Assembly (NCBI GenBank): GCA_016521575.1
Contig: JAEKDP010000005.1
Span: forward strand, 214,256 to 278,255
DNA length: 64,000 nt
From: Rhodobacteraceae bacterium F11138
GTDB lineage: Bacteria > Pseudomonadota > Alphaproteobacteria > Rhodobacterales > Rhodobacteraceae
Reading direction: 5' to 3'
In this document: piece by piece, positions 37,586 through 47,667 of the stretch
Layout: every line of letters begins with the position of its first letter
Numbering within the stretch: the first letter of the stretch is position 1
Made by a program: the position numbers and the translations under genes
Notes under the pieces: generated by a model
What the model was told of the DNA's origin: nothing
Seen by the model: only the letters and a program-made list of their open reading frames with translations
Databases searched by the model: none

Positions 37586-38701
37586 TCAGAGCGAGAGGTA
37601 GTTGCCCTCTGACGGGTCGATGCGGCCATCCAGCAGCGCGTGATATCGTGCCAGGACCGCGTCGTCGCCTTGGTCGCGCACCACGGTGAACCAGGTTTGC
37701 GCCTGATCGACAAAGGCCGACCAGGCGGTGTCGCGACGGCTCTGGAACGTCCTCGGCCCCAGGCTCTGGATCCGGTTCCGGGCATAATCCGGCGCGAAGA
37801 AGAATTCGGGGCGGGCGCCGGGCAGTTCGCCGCCCAGGCCGCGGGACTCTGGCCAATGGGTCATGCCAACGGCGCGGCTGCTGTAGAGTGTATCCTTGAA
37901 ATGAGTGTGAACCTGCCGCCGCAGATCGGCGCTGCCTGCCATGTCGACATAGGCGGCGGGCGCGCGGGGCAGGTCGTGGATTTCGTCATAGCTATAGACC
38001 CGGTCATAGCAGCGCAGCCCCTGTGTGAATGACCGGTTGGCCGCGCTGGTCAGCCCGACAACCGACGCCCCTCCGGGTGTCTTTTGCGACAACAGGAAGG
38101 CGAGGCCGATCGCGGTCTTGCTTGAGGCGCTGGACAGCAGGATCTGCTCGGCTCCGAACGCCATGTTTTCGCGGTGCAGATCATCCAGCAGGAAGGACGT
38201 GGTGAACAGGGGGCGGAACAGGCTGATCAGTGGTTCCAGATCGGGTTGCCATTGGGGGTCGGCGCGGCAGAACGAATAGTGATTGTAGATCGCGGCCCGC
38301 GCGGCACGGTGCGGTGCCATATCCTGAAAGCCGCTGTCCGATATCTGGCCCGGATGCACGATCAGGTGGGTGGACATCGGCAGGTAGCCATACAGACGCT
38401 CGCCGACGGGTACCTTGGGGTGGGTTGACGCGATGACGGTGGCAAATCCCCAGACCGGAATGCGGCCGTCCTGCGAAGAGTCTGTGGGGAAAAACTCCCA
38501 ATACCCCAGCATGTCAGCGGCGACGCCATAGGTGATGTTGTTGGCCGTCAACGCAAACCCGTTTATGCGCAGCAGACAACTGTCCGGCGGCAAGGTGTCC
38601 GGCAATTCGGTCGTTTCGATTCGGGCCTTGCTTAGATCGGTGCGTCGCACGATCATGTCACGTCCGATCTGTTCGGCCATCCCGTGGCTGTTGTCGAGCA
38701 T
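37586..38701 (-). CDS. DUF2855 family protein
   Basis: A 371-residue protein of a family of unknown function that resembles medium-chain dehydrogenase/quinone-oxidoreductase folds at low level. Recognised stretches include FALTANNITYGVAADMLGYW near residue 52, WGFATVIASTHP, and LLSSASSKTAIGLAFLLSQK around residue 190, which could be a nucleotide-binding turn. No catalytic residues are known. ATG 38701 is preceded by AAGGATTTCCC on the minus strand. It is divergent from the glycine-riboswitch gcv operon. Confidence 0.85.
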   Translation of the reverse strand: MLDNSHGMAEQIGRDMIVRRTDLSKARIETTELPDTLPPDSCLLRINGFALTANNITYGVAADMLGYWEFFPTDSSQDGRIPVWGFATVIASTHPKVPVGERLYGYLPMSTHLIVHPGQISDSGFQDMAPHRAARAAIYNHYSFCRADPQWQPDLEPLISLFRPLFTTSFLLDDLHRENMAFGAEQILLSSASSKTAIGLAFLLSQKTPGGASVVGLTSAANRSFTQGLRCYDRVYSYDEIHDLPRAPAAYVDMAGSADLRRQVHTHFKDTLYSSRAVGMTHWPESRGLGGELPGARPEFFFAPDYARNRIQSLGPRTFQSRRDTAWSAFVDQAQTWFTVVRDQGDDAVLARYHALLDGRIDPSEGNYLSL

Positions 38702-38911
38702 GGGAAATCCTTGTCCGCAGGTTTGCTTGCACCTGTTTCATCATGCATCTGGGGTATCATGGGGCAAGGGCGATCTGTTTCTTGCGCCGGGGGATGGAAA
38801 TCCTGCGTTCGGTTTCAGTTGCTGCGTCGATCCGGTTTTGCGTGTTCCGGGGGCAATCGGGCCGATTGCGCCCTTGCCGGAATCGATGCAGGACGCTACT
38901 GTATACCGGCG

Positions 38912-39062
38912 TATGCGGGAGAACCGGTCACACCGGTGCCGAAGGAGCAACCGCCCCGGAAACTCTCAGGCCCAAGGGACCGCAACGCAGACAGACTCTG
39001 GAGAGAGGCGCAGATGGCGTCCGCCGACGGGATAACGATCTCAGGCAAAAAGACAGAGGGGG
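38912..39062 (+). ncRNA. Tandem glycine riboswitch
   Basis: Two adjacent aptamer-like units lie ahead of gcvT. The first has GCGGGAGAACC, GCCGAAGGAGCAACC, AACTCTCAGG and ends ACTCTGGAGAG. The second repeats the pattern more loosely: GCCGACGGGATAACG, ATCTCAGGCAAAAAGACAGA then GGGG. These are the classic glycine-aptamer motifs. Glycine binding is expected to switch on the gcvTHP genes so excess glycine is cleaved. The downstream hairpin at 39061-39099 is a candidate expression platform. Confidence 0.93.
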
Positions 39063-39099
39063 CATCGCACCGCACGCTTGTGTGCGGCAATGGGATGCC
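39061..39099 (+). promoter_or_regulatory. Hairpin after the glycine riboswitch, possible expression platform
   Basis: GGCATC (39061-39066) pairs with GATGCC (39094-39099), enclosing CCGCAC (39070-39075) with GTGCGG (39082-39087). It overlaps the end of the second aptamer, so the two structures may compete. There is no long T-run after it, so it might control access further downstream instead of ending transcription. Confidence 0.45.
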
Positions 39100-39145
39100 G
39101 GATGATTTTCCAGAATCACCGCGGCCCGCAACGACAGGAGCGGAT

Positions 39146-40270
39146 ATGACCGATTTGCTGAAGACACCCTTGCATGCGCTGCATGACGAGTTGGGGGCGA
39201 AAATGGTGGGCTTTGCCGGGTATGACATGCCGGTGCAGTTCCCGGCCGGAATCATGGCCGAACACATCCAGACCCGCACCAAGGCCGGATTGTTCGACGT
39301 CAGTCATATGGGACAGGTGATCCTGTCGGGCGCGCCGATGGCGGATATCGCGGCCGCGTTCGAAACGATGGTTCCGATGGATGTGATCGGTTTGCCCGAG
39401 GGGCGTCAGCGCTATGGGCTGTTCACCAGCGATACCGGCGGCATTCTGGACGATCTGATGTTTGCCAATCGTGGCGACCACCTGTTCGTGGTTGTCAACG
39501 CGGCCTGCAAACAGGCCGATATCGCGCGCATGAAAGCGGCGCTGGAACCGGCGGTGACGGTCACCGAGGTGACCGACCGTGCCCTGATCGCGTTGCAGGG
39601 GCCACAAGCGGAAGCCGTATTGAAGCAAATCAACCCCGCCGTTGCCGATATGAATTTCATGGACGTTGCCACGATTTCGCTGGATGGGGTCGACTGCTGG
39701 ATTTCCCGGTCGGGGTATACCGGGGAAGACGGGTTTGAAATCTCGGTTCCGGCGCATGGGGCAGAGACGCTGGCGCGGCGGTTGCTTGATCATGATGACG
39801 TGATGCCGGTCGGGCTGGGGGCGCGGGATTCGCTGCGGCTGGAGGCGGGGCTGTGTCTGTACGGGCATGACATGGATGAAACCACCGGGCCGGTTCAGGC
39901 CGGGCTGGGTTGGTCCATTCAAAAGATACGCCGCACCGGCGGCGCGCGCGCGGGCGGGTTTCCGGGTGCTGACGCGGTGCTGGAACAGCTTGCGCAGGGG
40001 GCATCACGCAAGCGTGTCGGGTTGCGTCCGCAAGGGCGGGCCCCGATGCGCGAAGGCGTGGCGCTGTTTGCATCCGACAGCGGTGGTGCGCAGATCGGGG
40101 TGATCACCTCGGGCGGATTTGGCCCCACCGTCGGCGGGCCAGTGGCGATGGGATATGTTTCAGCCGAATTCGCCACCGCCGATACCACGCTGTATGGCGA
40201 GCTGCGCGGCAAGCGCCAGCCCGTCACGGTCACGCGGCTGCCTTTCGTGGCCGCAAATTTCAAACGCTAA
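39146..40270 (+). CDS. gcvT: Glycine cleavage system T protein (aminomethyltransferase)
   Basis: A 374-residue enzyme that takes the aminomethyl group from H protein and passes it to tetrahydrofolate, releasing ammonia. It begins [20 protein letters not shown], with [10 protein letters not shown], the folate-domain motif [14 protein letters not shown], and the C-terminal [19 protein letters not shown] at 39136-39140 supports ATG 39146. A longer in-frame reading to 38684 lies in the riboswitch and is rejected. It is the first gene of the gcvTHP operon. Confidence 0.97.
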   Translation: MTDLLKTPLHALHDELGAKMVGFAGYDMPVQFPAGIMAEHIQTRTKAGLFDVSHMGQVILSGAPMADIAAAFETMVPMDVIGLPEGRQRYGLFTSDTGGILDDLMFANRGDHLFVVVNAACKQADIARMKAALEPAVTVTEVTDRALIALQGPQAEAVLKQINPAVADMNFMDVATISLDGVDCWISRSGYTGEDGFEISVPAHGAETLARRLLDHDDVMPVGLGARDSLRLEAGLCLYGHDMDETTGPVQAGLGWSIQKIRRTGGARAGGFPGADAVLEQLAQGASRKRVGLRPQGRAPMREGVALFASDSGGAQIGVITSGGFGPTVGGPVAMGYVSAEFATADTTLYGELRGKRQPVTVTRLPFVAANFKR

Positions 40271-40298
40271 CACGTTGGTTCAACAAGGGAAAACCAGA

Positions 40299-40658
40299 AT
40301 GAAATATACAGAAGAGCACGAATGGCTGCTGGAAGAGGGCGATCTGATCGTGGTCGGCATCACCGAACACGCGGCGGAACAGTTGGGCGACGTGGTGTTC
40401 GTTGAATTGCCCGAAGCGGGCGGCGAAATCACCAAGGACGATGAGGTCGTGGTGATCGAAAGCGTGAAGGCCGCCAGCGATATCCTGGCGCCGCTGGATG
40501 GCGAGATCGTCGAGGTAAACACGGCGCTGGCGGACAATCCGGGCCTCGTGAACGAGGATGCGCAGGGCGGTGCCTGGTTTTTCAAGATCAAGCCGTCAGA
40601 TCTGAGCCCGATGGACGAGTACATGGATGAAGCCGCCTACAAGGATTTCATCGCCTGA
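40299..40658 (+). CDS. gcvH: Glycine cleavage system H protein
   Basis: A 119-residue lipoyl-carrier protein that shuttles the aminomethyl group between P, T and L proteins. It shows [33 protein letters not shown], and the lipoyl lysine in [12 protein letters not shown]. The C-terminal [12 protein letters not shown] is also typical. AAGGGAAA precedes the ATG. An in-frame extension into gcvT is rejected because the family begins here. Confidence 0.97.
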   Translation: MKYTEEHEWLLEEGDLIVVGITEHAAEQLGDVVFVELPEAGGEITKDDEVVVIESVKAASDILAPLDGEIVEVNTALADNPGLVNEDAQGGAWFFKIKPSDLSPMDEYMDEAAYKDFIA

Positions 40659-40760
40659 CCCTGTGGCCGGTGGCGGGTGCCCCGGCAGGGATTTTTCAGC
40701 ACAAGACAAGAACAGGGGCACGCCGTTGCGGGCGGCCTCTGGGACCATGGGAGACTGGAC

Positions 40761-43610
40761 ATGTCGTTCACGCCAACGGACTACTTACCATATGACTTTG
40801 CCAACCGTCGCCATATCGGCCCGTCGCCGGACGAGATGGCCACAATGCTTGAAACCGTCGGTGCCGATAGCCTGGAGGCGCTGATCGATGACACTGTGCC
40901 GCAGGCCATCCGGCAAGCGGCTCCGCTGGATTTCGGCAAAGCCAAGTCCGAGCGTGAATTATTGCACTACATGCGCCTGACGGCAGGCAAGAACCAGGTC
41001 CTGACCAGCCTGATCGGGCAGGGATATTATGGAACGGTGACGCCGCCTGCGATCCAGCGCAACATTCTGGAAAACCCGGCCTGGTACACGGCCTATACGC
41101 CGTATCAGCCGGAAATCAGCCAGGGCCGGCTGGAAGCCCTGTTGAATTATCAGACCATGGTCAGCGATCTGACCGGGCTTGAGATCGCCAACGCGTCGCT
41201 GCTGGACGAGGCGACCGCCTGTGCCGAGGCGATGACCATGGCGCAGCGGTTGGCAAAATCCAAGGCCAAGGCGTTCTTTGTCGATCGCGATTGTCATCCG
41301 CAGAACATCGCCGTGATCCAGACCCGCGCCGCGCCTTTGGGGATCGAGGTTATTGTCGGCAACCCGGACAAGATGGAGGCCGACAAGGTGTTCGGCGCAC
41401 TGTTCCAGTACCCTGGGACCTATGGCCATGTGCGCGACTTCACCGATCACATCGCGGCGTTGCACGATGCGCAGGCCATAGGCATCGTGGCGGCAGACCC
41501 GCTGGCGCTGACATTGTTGAAAGAGCCGGGCGAAATGGGCGCGGATATTGCCGTGGGCAGCACCCAGCGGTTTGGTGTGCCTTTGGGATATGGTGGCCCT
41601 CATGCGGCCTATATGGCGACCAAGTCCAACCATGCGCGCGCCATGCCGGGGCGTTTGGTCGGGGTGTCGGTGGACAGCCACGGCAACCGGGCCTATCGCC
41701 TGGCGCTGCAGACCCGCGAACAGCATATCCGGCGCGAAAAGGCCACCAGCAACGTCTGCACCGCGCAGGCCCTGTTGGCGGTGATGGCATCGATGTATGC
41801 GGTGTTCCATGGCCCCAAGGGGCTCAAGGCCATCGCGCAGCGCATCCACCGCAAGACCGTTCGCCTGGCCAACGGGCTTGAGGCCGCGGGCTTCAAGGTC
41901 GATCCCAAGGTCTTTTTTGACACTATCACGGTGGATGTCGGCCCGTTGCAGGCGGCTGTGCTGAAATCGGCCGTGGACGAAGGCATCAACCTGCGCCGCG
42001 TCGGAGAACACCGCGTCGGTATCAGCCTGGATGAATGTACGCGCCCTGAAAATATCGAATCGGTCTGGCGGGCGTTCGGGATTTTCCAGAAAGATGACGT
42101 GTTCGAGGCACAGTATCGCGTGCCGGATGCCATGCACCGCCGTACCGAATACCTGACCCATCCGATTTTCCATATGAACCGGGCGGAAACCGAGATGATG
42201 CGCTACATGCGCCGTCTTGCGGATCGCGATCTGGCGCTGGACCGGGCGATGATCCCGCTGGGCAGCTGCACCATGAAGCTGAACTCGGCAGCCGAGATGA
42301 TGCCGGTCAGCTGGCGGGAATTCTCGCGGTTGCACCCGTTCTGCCCGAAGGATCAAGCCCAGGGGTATGGCGAGTTGATCGAGGATCTGTCGGACAAGCT
42401 GTGCCAGATCACCGGGTATGATGCGATTTCCATGCAGCCGAATTCGGGGGCGCAAGGCGAATATGCCGGGCTTCTGACCATTGCGGCCTACCATCGTGCC
42501 AACGGACAAGAGCATCGCAGCATCTGCCTGATCCCGACCTCTGCTCATGGCACCAACCCGGCCAGTGCGCATATGGTCGGCTGGAAGGTCGTGCCGGTCA
42601 AAACCGCGGAAAATGGCGATATCGATCTGGATGATTTCCGCGCCAAGGCCGAGAAACACAGCGAAAATCTGGCCGGCTGCATGATCACCTATCCCAGCAC
42701 CCACGGCGTGTTCGAGGAAACCGTGACCGAGATCACCGCGATCACCCATCAGCACGGCGGGCAGGTTTATATCGACGGGGCCAACATGAACGCCATGGTC
42801 GGGCTGAGCCGCCCCGGCGATCTGGGCGGCGATGTGAGCCACCTGAACCTGCACAAGACGTTCTGCATTCCGCATGGCGGGGGCGGGCCGGGCATGGGCC
42901 CCATCGGGGTCAAGGCGCATCTTGTGCCGCATCTGCCGGGCCATCCCGAGACCGGCGGCAGCGAAGGACCAGTGTCGGCGGCGCCGTTCGGTTCGCCTTC
43001 GATCCTGCCGATCAGCTGGGCCTATTGTCTGCTGATGGGGGGCGAAGGGCTGACCCAGGCGACGCGGGTGGCGATTCTGAACGCCAACTATATCGCCAGA
43101 CGGCTGGAAGGCGCGTTTGACGTGCTCTATCGCGGCAAAACCGGTCGGGTGGCGCATGAGTGCATCATCGACACGCGCCCCTTTGCCGAGAGCGCCGGGG
43201 TAAGCGTGGATGACATCGCCAAACGGCTGATCGACAACGGGTTCCACGCGCCAACCATGAGCTTTCCGGTGGCGGGCACCCTGATGATCGAGCCAACCGA
43301 AAGCGAAACCAAGGCGGAACTGGACCGGTTCTGCGATGCCATGCTGGCGATTCGCGAAGAGATCCGCGACATCGAAGAAGGCCGCATCGACAAGGACAAC
43401 AACCCGCTCAGGAATGCGCCACACACGATGGAGGATCTGGTGCGCGATTGGGATCGACCCTATTCGCGCGAACAGGGGTGTTTCCCGCCGGGGGCGTTCC
43501 GGGTCGATAAATACTGGCCGCCCGTCAATCGGGTCGACAACGTCTATGGTGACCGTAATCTGGTTTGTTCCTGCCCGCCGATGGAGGACTACGCCGAAGC
43601 GGCGGAATAG
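40761..43610 (+). CDS. gcvP: Glycine dehydrogenase (decarboxylating), P protein
   Basis: A 949-residue PLP enzyme, the single-chain form, that decarboxylates glycine and loads the residue onto GcvH. It opens [18 protein letters not shown]. The PLP lysine is in [20 protein letters not shown] near residue 700, and [11 protein letters not shown] and [14 protein letters not shown] are conserved. GGGAG about 10 bases ahead of ATG 40761 fixes the start. The lpd gene for L protein is not in the window. Fusion-type length matches alphaproteobacteria. Confidence 0.97.
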   Translation: MSFTPTDYLPYDFANRRHIGPSPDEMATMLETVGADSLEALIDDTVPQAIRQAAPLDFGKAKSERELLHYMRLTAGKNQVLTSLIGQGYYGTVTPPAIQRNILENPAWYTAYTPYQPEISQGRLEALLNYQTMVSDLTGLEIANASLLDEATACAEAMTMAQRLAKSKAKAFFVDRDCHPQNIAVIQTRAAPLGIEVIVGNPDKMEADKVFGALFQYPGTYGHVRDFTDHIAALHDAQAIGIVAADPLALTLLKEPGEMGADIAVGSTQRFGVPLGYGGPHAAYMATKSNHARAMPGRLVGVSVDSHGNRAYRLALQTREQHIRREKATSNVCTAQALLAVMASMYAVFHGPKGLKAIAQRIHRKTVRLANGLEAAGFKVDPKVFFDTITVDVGPLQAAVLKSAVDEGINLRRVGEHRVGISLDECTRPENIESVWRAFGIFQKDDVFEAQYRVPDAMHRRTEYLTHPIFHMNRAETEMMRYMRRLADRDLALDRAMIPLGSCTMKLNSAAEMMPVSWREFSRLHPFCPKDQAQGYGELIEDLSDKLCQITGYDAISMQPNSGAQGEYAGLLTIAAYHRANGQEHRSICLIPTSAHGTNPASAHMVGWKVVPVKTAENGDIDLDDFRAKAEKHSENLAGCMITYPSTHGVFEETVTEITAITHQHGGQVYIDGANMNAMVGLSRPGDLGGDVSHLNLHKTFCIPHGGGGPGMGPIGVKAHLVPHLPGHPETGGSEGPVSAAPFGSPSILPISWAYCLLMGGEGLTQATRVAILNANYIARRLEGAFDVLYRGKTGRVAHECIIDTRPFAESAGVSVDDIAKRLIDNGFHAPTMSFPVAGTLMIEPTESETKAELDRFCDAMLAIREEIRDIEEGRIDKDNNPLRNAPHTMEDLVRDWDRPYSREQGCFPPGAFRVDKYWPPVNRVDNVYGDRNLVCSCPPMEDYAEAAE

Positions 43611-43818
43611 AACCGTCACCGGGGTCGGGCCGGTCGGGCGCTTTGCCAGCCCGGCCCGTTGACCCGCTGACAACGCCGCGCGGCGTCTGAAGGCGGCGAC
43701 ATGCCCGGCAATTATCGGCCAGCGGGTTCCGGAAAGGTTGCCAGACGGGAACGCGTCGCTTACGCTCAACCTGTACGCGCGACAGGAAATATTGTTCGAT
43801 AGCAAAAGGATTGAACTG

Positions 43819-44001
43819 ATGAAACTCACGTTTGCCGCACTGGCCGCCGCCACACTGACACTGGCCGCTTGTGCCCAACCCGAGCCAACCCCGGTCTATG
43901 TGCAACCGACCTTCGACAAGGCCGGCAACGCAAGCTGTTCGGCAGGCTATCAGCTGGCGACGACCGAAGCTGGCGCAACCGTCTGCGCGCCGATCTCCTG
44001 A
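43819..44001 (+). CDS. Small lipoprotein
   Basis: A 60-residue protein with a classic lipoprotein signal: KLTFAALAAATLTLAACAQP, in which LAAC is the lipobox and Cys19 the lipid-bearing residue. The mature part (QPEPTPVYVQPTFDKAG) is about 40 residues with two further Cys. AAAAGG precedes the ATG at 43819. An upstream in-frame start (43738) would put the signal too far inside. Its function is unknown. A terminator follows, so it is probably monocistronic. Confidence 0.8.
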   Translation: MKLTFAALAAATLTLAACAQPEPTPVYVQPTFDKAGNASCSAGYQLATTEAGATVCAPIS

Positions 44002-44027
44002 ATTCGGCCCGATTGCCGAACTTCCCG

Positions 44028-44053
44028 ACCGGCCCCATGATCGTGGGGCCGGT
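44028..44053 (+). terminator. Terminator after the small lipoprotein gene
   Basis: ACCGGCCCCA pairs perfectly with TGGGGCCGGT around a 6-base loop, followed by GTTTGTGTTTGG. It lies 27 bases past the stop. Confidence 0.7.
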
Positions 44054-44156
44054 GTTTGTGTTTGGTTCTCCTGTGCCTGACCGCGACGGGGATTGAATCC
44101 GGGCGGGGCTTTCCCCTATAGAGCGTCAAAACGGGTCCACCTTCAGGAGTCTCTAC

Positions 44157-44897
44157 ATGGCCGGCCATTCCAAATGGGCAAATATTCAACACCGCAAGGG
44201 CCGTCAGGACGCGGCGCGCTCCAAGTTGTTTTCCAAGCTCAGCAAGGAAATCACCGTGGCAGCCAAGATGGGCGACCCGGACCCGGACAAGAACCCGCGT
44301 CTGCGGCTGGCGATCAAGGAAGCAAAATCGCAATCCGTGCCCAAGGACGTGATCGACCGCGCCGTCAAGAAATCGCAAGCCGGAGAAGGCGACGATTACG
44401 AAGAAATCCGGTATGAGGGCTATGGCCCCAACGGTGTCGCCGTGATCGTCGAGGCGATGACCGATAACCGCAACCGCACGGCGTCCACTGTGCGTTCGAC
44501 ATTTTCCAAGAATGGCGGAAATCTGGGTGAAACCGGCAGTGTCGGTTTCATGTTCGACCGCAAGGGCGAAGTCACCTATCCGGCCAGTGCTGGAGACGCG
44601 GACTCGGTGATGATGGCGGCGATCGAAGCCGGGGCCGAGGATGTCGAAAGCACCGAAGACGGTCATGTGATCTGGTGCGCGGACACCGATCTGAACGATG
44701 TGTCGACCGCCCTTGAGGCGGAACTGGGCGAATCCGAAAGCACCAAGCTGGTATGGCGTCCCACCACCACGACCGAAATGGATCTGGAGGGGATGCAGAA
44801 GCTGATGAAGCTGATCGATGCGCTTGAAGACGATGATGACGTTCAGCGCGTCACGTCCAATTTCGAAGCCACCGACGAGGTGATGGAACAGCTCTGA
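44157..44897 (+). CDS. yebC: YebC/PmpR family transcriptional/translational regulator
   Basis: A 246-residue protein of the YebC/TACO1 family. Such proteins act in translation of proline-rich stretches or bind DNA in some bacteria. It begins [19 protein letters not shown], then [20 protein letters not shown]. The middle has [31 protein letters not shown] and [14 protein letters not shown], all hallmark strings. AGGAG precedes the ATG. In many genomes it lies near ruvC; here it does not. Confidence 0.96.
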   Translation: MAGHSKWANIQHRKGRQDAARSKLFSKLSKEITVAAKMGDPDPDKNPRLRLAIKEAKSQSVPKDVIDRAVKKSQAGEGDDYEEIRYEGYGPNGVAVIVEAMTDNRNRTASTVRSTFSKNGGNLGETGSVGFMFDRKGEVTYPASAGDADSVMMAAIEAGAEDVESTEDGHVIWCADTDLNDVSTALEAELGESESTKLVWRPTTTTEMDLEGMQKLMKLIDALEDDDDVQRVTSNFEATDEVMEQL

Positions 44898-44953
44898 GCC
44901 GCGCGGTCCGATCACGGCGGGTGCAGCCCAGGGTGACGCCCCGGGCTTGCGCC

Positions 44954-45646
44954 TTATTCCAGAAACGTCGAAATCTGCTCGAGCGGCTTTTTCAGTTTCG
45001 CCACCGACGGGATTGTCGCGTCCTCGGCCGGATGCCCCACCGCGATGATCATTGTGGGCTTTTCCGAAGCCGGCCGGCCAAGGGCCTCGTTCAGGAATTT
45101 CATCGGGTTCGGCGTGTGGGTCAGGGTGCACAGACCCGCATGATGCAGCGCAGCCAGCAGGAATCCGGTGGCGATATTGACGCTTTCGGGGACATAATAG
45201 TTCTTGAACCGTGCGCCGTCCTCGAACGTGCCCCAGCGTTGAGCAAACACGACGATCAGCCAGGGTGCGGTGGTCAGATGCGGTTTATCGGCATCGGTGC
45301 CGATCGGCTCCAGCGCCTTGATCCATTCATCGCCCGCGCCACCGGCATAGAACCGGCGCTCTTCTTCCTCGGCCTCATCGCGCACGCGTTGTTTCATGGC
45401 CGGGTTGGAAATGGCCACGAAATGCCAGGGCTGATGATTGGCCCCTGACGGCGCGGTGCCTGCGGTTCTCAAGCAGGTTTCGATCACCTCGCGCGGAACC
45501 GGGCGGTCTGTATAATCGCGTACCGTGTGCCGGCGGCGCATCTGTTCGTGGAACGCAGCCGCGGCCGAGCACATTTCATCGTCGCTCAGGTCGGCGCGGT
45601 CGGGCAGGGGGATAGCGGTGTAGTTCAGGGCTTCCTTGGCGAACAT
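44954..45646 (-). CDS. Nitroreductase family protein
   Basis: A 230-residue FMN-binding nitroreductase. It has RRRHTVRDYTDRPVPREVIE near residue 38, the family motif TAPSGANHQPWHFVAI, and the C-terminal NIATGFLLAALHHAGLCTLT. It may act on nitro-compounds, quinones or an iodotyrosine-like substrate; this is unknown. ATG 45646 has GGAGAT upstream. The reading frame stays open, with no stop, through the LysR-like piece upstream, so an in-frame fusion start is possible but less likely. Confidence 0.88.
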   Translation of the reverse strand: MFAKEALNYTAIPLPDRADLSDDEMCSAAAAFHEQMRRRHTVRDYTDRPVPREVIETCLRTAGTAPSGANHQPWHFVAISNPAMKQRVRDEAEEEERRFYAGGAGDEWIKALEPIGTDADKPHLTTAPWLIVVFAQRWGTFEDGARFKNYYVPESVNIATGFLLAALHHAGLCTLTHTPNPMKFLNEALGRPASEKPTMIIAVGHPAEDATIPSVAKLKKPLEQISTFLE

Positions 45647-45919
45647 TGGGATCTCCGGATCTTGATATTTCCTTATCTCAGTCCCGGGGCGGGGCTGCAA
45701 GCTCAGTCCGGCGCGCGCGGCCCGGCGGACCGATCGGGTGACGGAACAATGCGGGCCACGCCGGGTCGGCACCGTGCCGACCCGATGCTCAGGCACCTTG
45801 ATGCGTAGCGATATTGCCGAGGGCGTCACGGACAATTCGCCTGCCGCCGCTTCAAAGCTGCCGCGACGCAGGACCGCGGACAGCGCGGCAAGGTGATGCG
45901 GGTCGAACTGCATTCGCAT
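45647..45919 (-). pseudogene. Remnant of an ArgP/IciA-type LysR regulator (HTH only)
   Basis: The frame starting at 45919 reads MRMQFDPHHLAALSAVLRRG, then SFEAAAGELSVTPSAISLRI. This is the N-terminal HTH of ArgP/LysG-type LysR regulators, up to about codon 58 (TRRGPHC). After that similarity stops and the effector domain, normally about 230 residues, is missing. It lies divergent to lysE, just where an ArgP gene normally stands, so a deletion has probably removed most of it. The frame runs in phase into the nitroreductase gene. Confidence 0.7.
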
Positions 45920-46002
45920 CTCTTGATCGGGGCGTTGATATTTAATTTGATTGCGCCCGGTCACCGGCTTAGTCAAACGCGACCTGTTCGCGGATACAAA
46001 CC

Positions 46003-46602
46003 ATGATGCCCTCATTCCTGCCCGGCTTTTTCCTGGGTTTCAGCCTGATCCTTGCCATCGGTGCGCAAAATGCCTTTGTGCTGCGCCAGGGTTTGCAGGG
46101 GCGGCATGTGTTCTGGATCTGCCTGACCTGCGCGGTTTCGGACGCGATCCTGGTGGCGGCAGGCGTTGCCGGGTTCGGGCATCTGGCGACCATGGTGCCC
46201 TGGTTCGAGACGGTGATGCGGTTTGGCGGGGCTGCGTTTCTGCTGTGCTATGGGGCGCTGGCGCTGCGCAACGCGTGGCGGGGCGGTTCGGTGTTGCGCG
46301 CCGAAGGCAAGGATGGCGGGACGTTGATGGCAGCTTTGGTCACGGTGCTGGCGTTCACATGGCTCAACCCGCATGTCTATCTTGATACGGTGGTGCTGAT
46401 CGGGTCCGTTTCAGCGCAATATCCCGACCGGCTGGCGTTCGGGGCCGGGGCTGTCTGTGCCAGTTTCACCTTTTTCTTCGGGCTGGGCTATGGGGCGCGT
46501 CTGTTGGCGCCCTTTTTCGCGCGGCCCCTGGCGTGGCGCATTCTGGATGTGCTGATCGGGCTGATGATGTGGGCGATTGCCGCCAAACTGCTTGTCATGT
46601 GA
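46003..46602 (+). CDS. LysE/ArgO family amino-acid exporter
   Basis: A 199-residue inner-membrane exporter of lysine or arginine type with about six hydrophobic segments. It begins FLPGFFLGFSLILAIGAQNA, the signature region, followed by FVLRQGLQGRHVFWICLTCA, and has TWLNPHVYLDTVVLIGSVSA with the conserved NPHVYLD. Length is normal. The expected ArgP regulator next door is only a remnant, so control may be lost or come from elsewhere. It starts at the first of two ATGs; the second is possible. Confidence 0.93.
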   Translation: MMPSFLPGFFLGFSLILAIGAQNAFVLRQGLQGRHVFWICLTCAVSDAILVAAGVAGFGHLATMVPWFETVMRFGGAAFLLCYGALALRNAWRGGSVLRAEGKDGGTLMAALVTVLAFTWLNPHVYLDTVVLIGSVSAQYPDRLAFGAGAVCASFTFFFGLGYGARLLAPFFARPLAWRILDVLIGLMMWAIAAKLLVM

Positions 46603-46635
46603 AGGGTTGTAATAGCGCCGGAATGCGTGTTGAAC

Positions 46636-47553
46636 ATGAGTATGAGTTCAACATCGATGACCCGGTCCCGCCCTTTGGCTGGCATTCTCTGGATGCTGCT
46701 GAGCGGGCTGTGCTTTGTCGCTGTCACCGCCCTGGTCAAGTTCCTCGGGCCGCACATCCCCCCGGCGCAACAAGCGTTCCTGCGCTATCTGCTGGGATTG
46801 GTTTTCTTGTTGCCGATGCTGCCGTCGATGTTGAACGCGAAACTTGGCGGCAGACTGATGGCGCTGTTTGCGGTGCGGGGCGTGTTTCATGCGGCGGGGG
46901 TGATAATGTGGTTCTTTGCCATGACCCGCATACCCTTGGCCGAAGTGACGGCGATCAACTATCTGTCGCCGATTTATGTTACATTGGGCGCGGCCATTTT
47001 CCTGGGTGAAAAACTGGCCCTGCGCCGGATCATGGCGGTGATCGCCGCGCTGATCGGGGCGGCCATCATTCTGCGCCCGGGCTTTCGCGAAGTAGAGCCG
47101 GGCCATTTGGCGATGTTGATGACGGCGGTGGTGTTCGGCGGATCATATTTGCTGGCCAAGGTCGCCGCCGACCGCGTCAGCCCTGTCGTCGTCGTGGGTA
47201 TGTTGTCGATCTGGGTGACCATCATCCTGGCGCCTTTTGCCTATTCCGTATGGATCACGCCGACCCTGATGGAGTTGGCCATCCTGTTTGGCGTCGCCTG
47301 TTTCGCCACGGCCGGGCATTATTCCATGACCGTGGCCTTTGCGGCGGCTCCGGTTTCGGTGACACAGCCGGTGACCTTTCTGCAGCTGGTCTGGGCGACC
47401 GCTCTGGGGGCGTTGGCATTCAACGAACCGGTTGATCTGTGGGTGATGGTGGGCGGCTGCGTCATCCTGAGCGCGGTCAGTTTCATCACCTGGCGCGAAG
47501 CCATGCTGAAGCGGCGTCCGATCACGCCACCATCTCTGGCCACCAAGGTCTGA
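46636..47553 (+). CDS. EamA/DMT-superfamily transporter
   Basis: A 305-residue membrane protein with two EamA repeats, about ten hydrophobic segments. It has GILWMLLSGLCFVAVTALVK near residue 18, FAMTRIPLAEVTAINYLSPI then YVTLGAAIFLGEKLALRRIM, and the second repeat with HYSMTVAFAAAPVSVTQPVT. It is longer than the transporter at 8369 and of a different subgroup. The start is uncertain (GTG 46627, ATG 46636 or ATG 46642) with no strong ribosome-binding site. It lies 33 bases after lysE. Substrate is unknown. Confidence 0.87.
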   Translation: MSMSSTSMTRSRPLAGILWMLLSGLCFVAVTALVKFLGPHIPPAQQAFLRYLLGLVFLLPMLPSMLNAKLGGRLMALFAVRGVFHAAGVIMWFFAMTRIPLAEVTAINYLSPIYVTLGAAIFLGEKLALRRIMAVIAALIGAAIILRPGFREVEPGHLAMLMTAVVFGGSYLLAKVAADRVSPVVVVGMLSIWVTIILAPFAYSVWITPTLMELAILFGVACFATAGHYSMTVAFAAAPVSVTQPVTFLQLVWATALGALAFNEPVDLWVMVGGCVILSAVSFITWREAMLKRRPITPPSLATKV

Positions 47554-47605
47554 AACCAGGCAAGGCCCCCGCGTCAGGGCAGAAAACCGTTTGACCGGTT
47601 TTTTC

Positions 47606-47625
47606 TTGATTGACGAGTCAATAAA
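47606..47625 (+). promoter_or_regulatory. Candidate BetI operator
   Basis: ATTGAC-GA-GTCAAT (47609-47622) is a perfect dyad, and the wider sequence TTGATTGACGAGTCAATAAA resembles known BetI boxes. It lies about 45 bases before betI. Autorepression of betI-betC-betA, relieved by choline, would fit. Confidence 0.65.
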
Positions 47626-47667
47626 CAACGCCTAGCAGTATCTGGCAATTCAAGCAGAGGATCGCGG

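Noticed and set aside
40959..43853. A 964-codon minus-strand frame across gcvP
   Set aside because: It mirrors gcvP and has no recognisable domain or ribosome-binding site.
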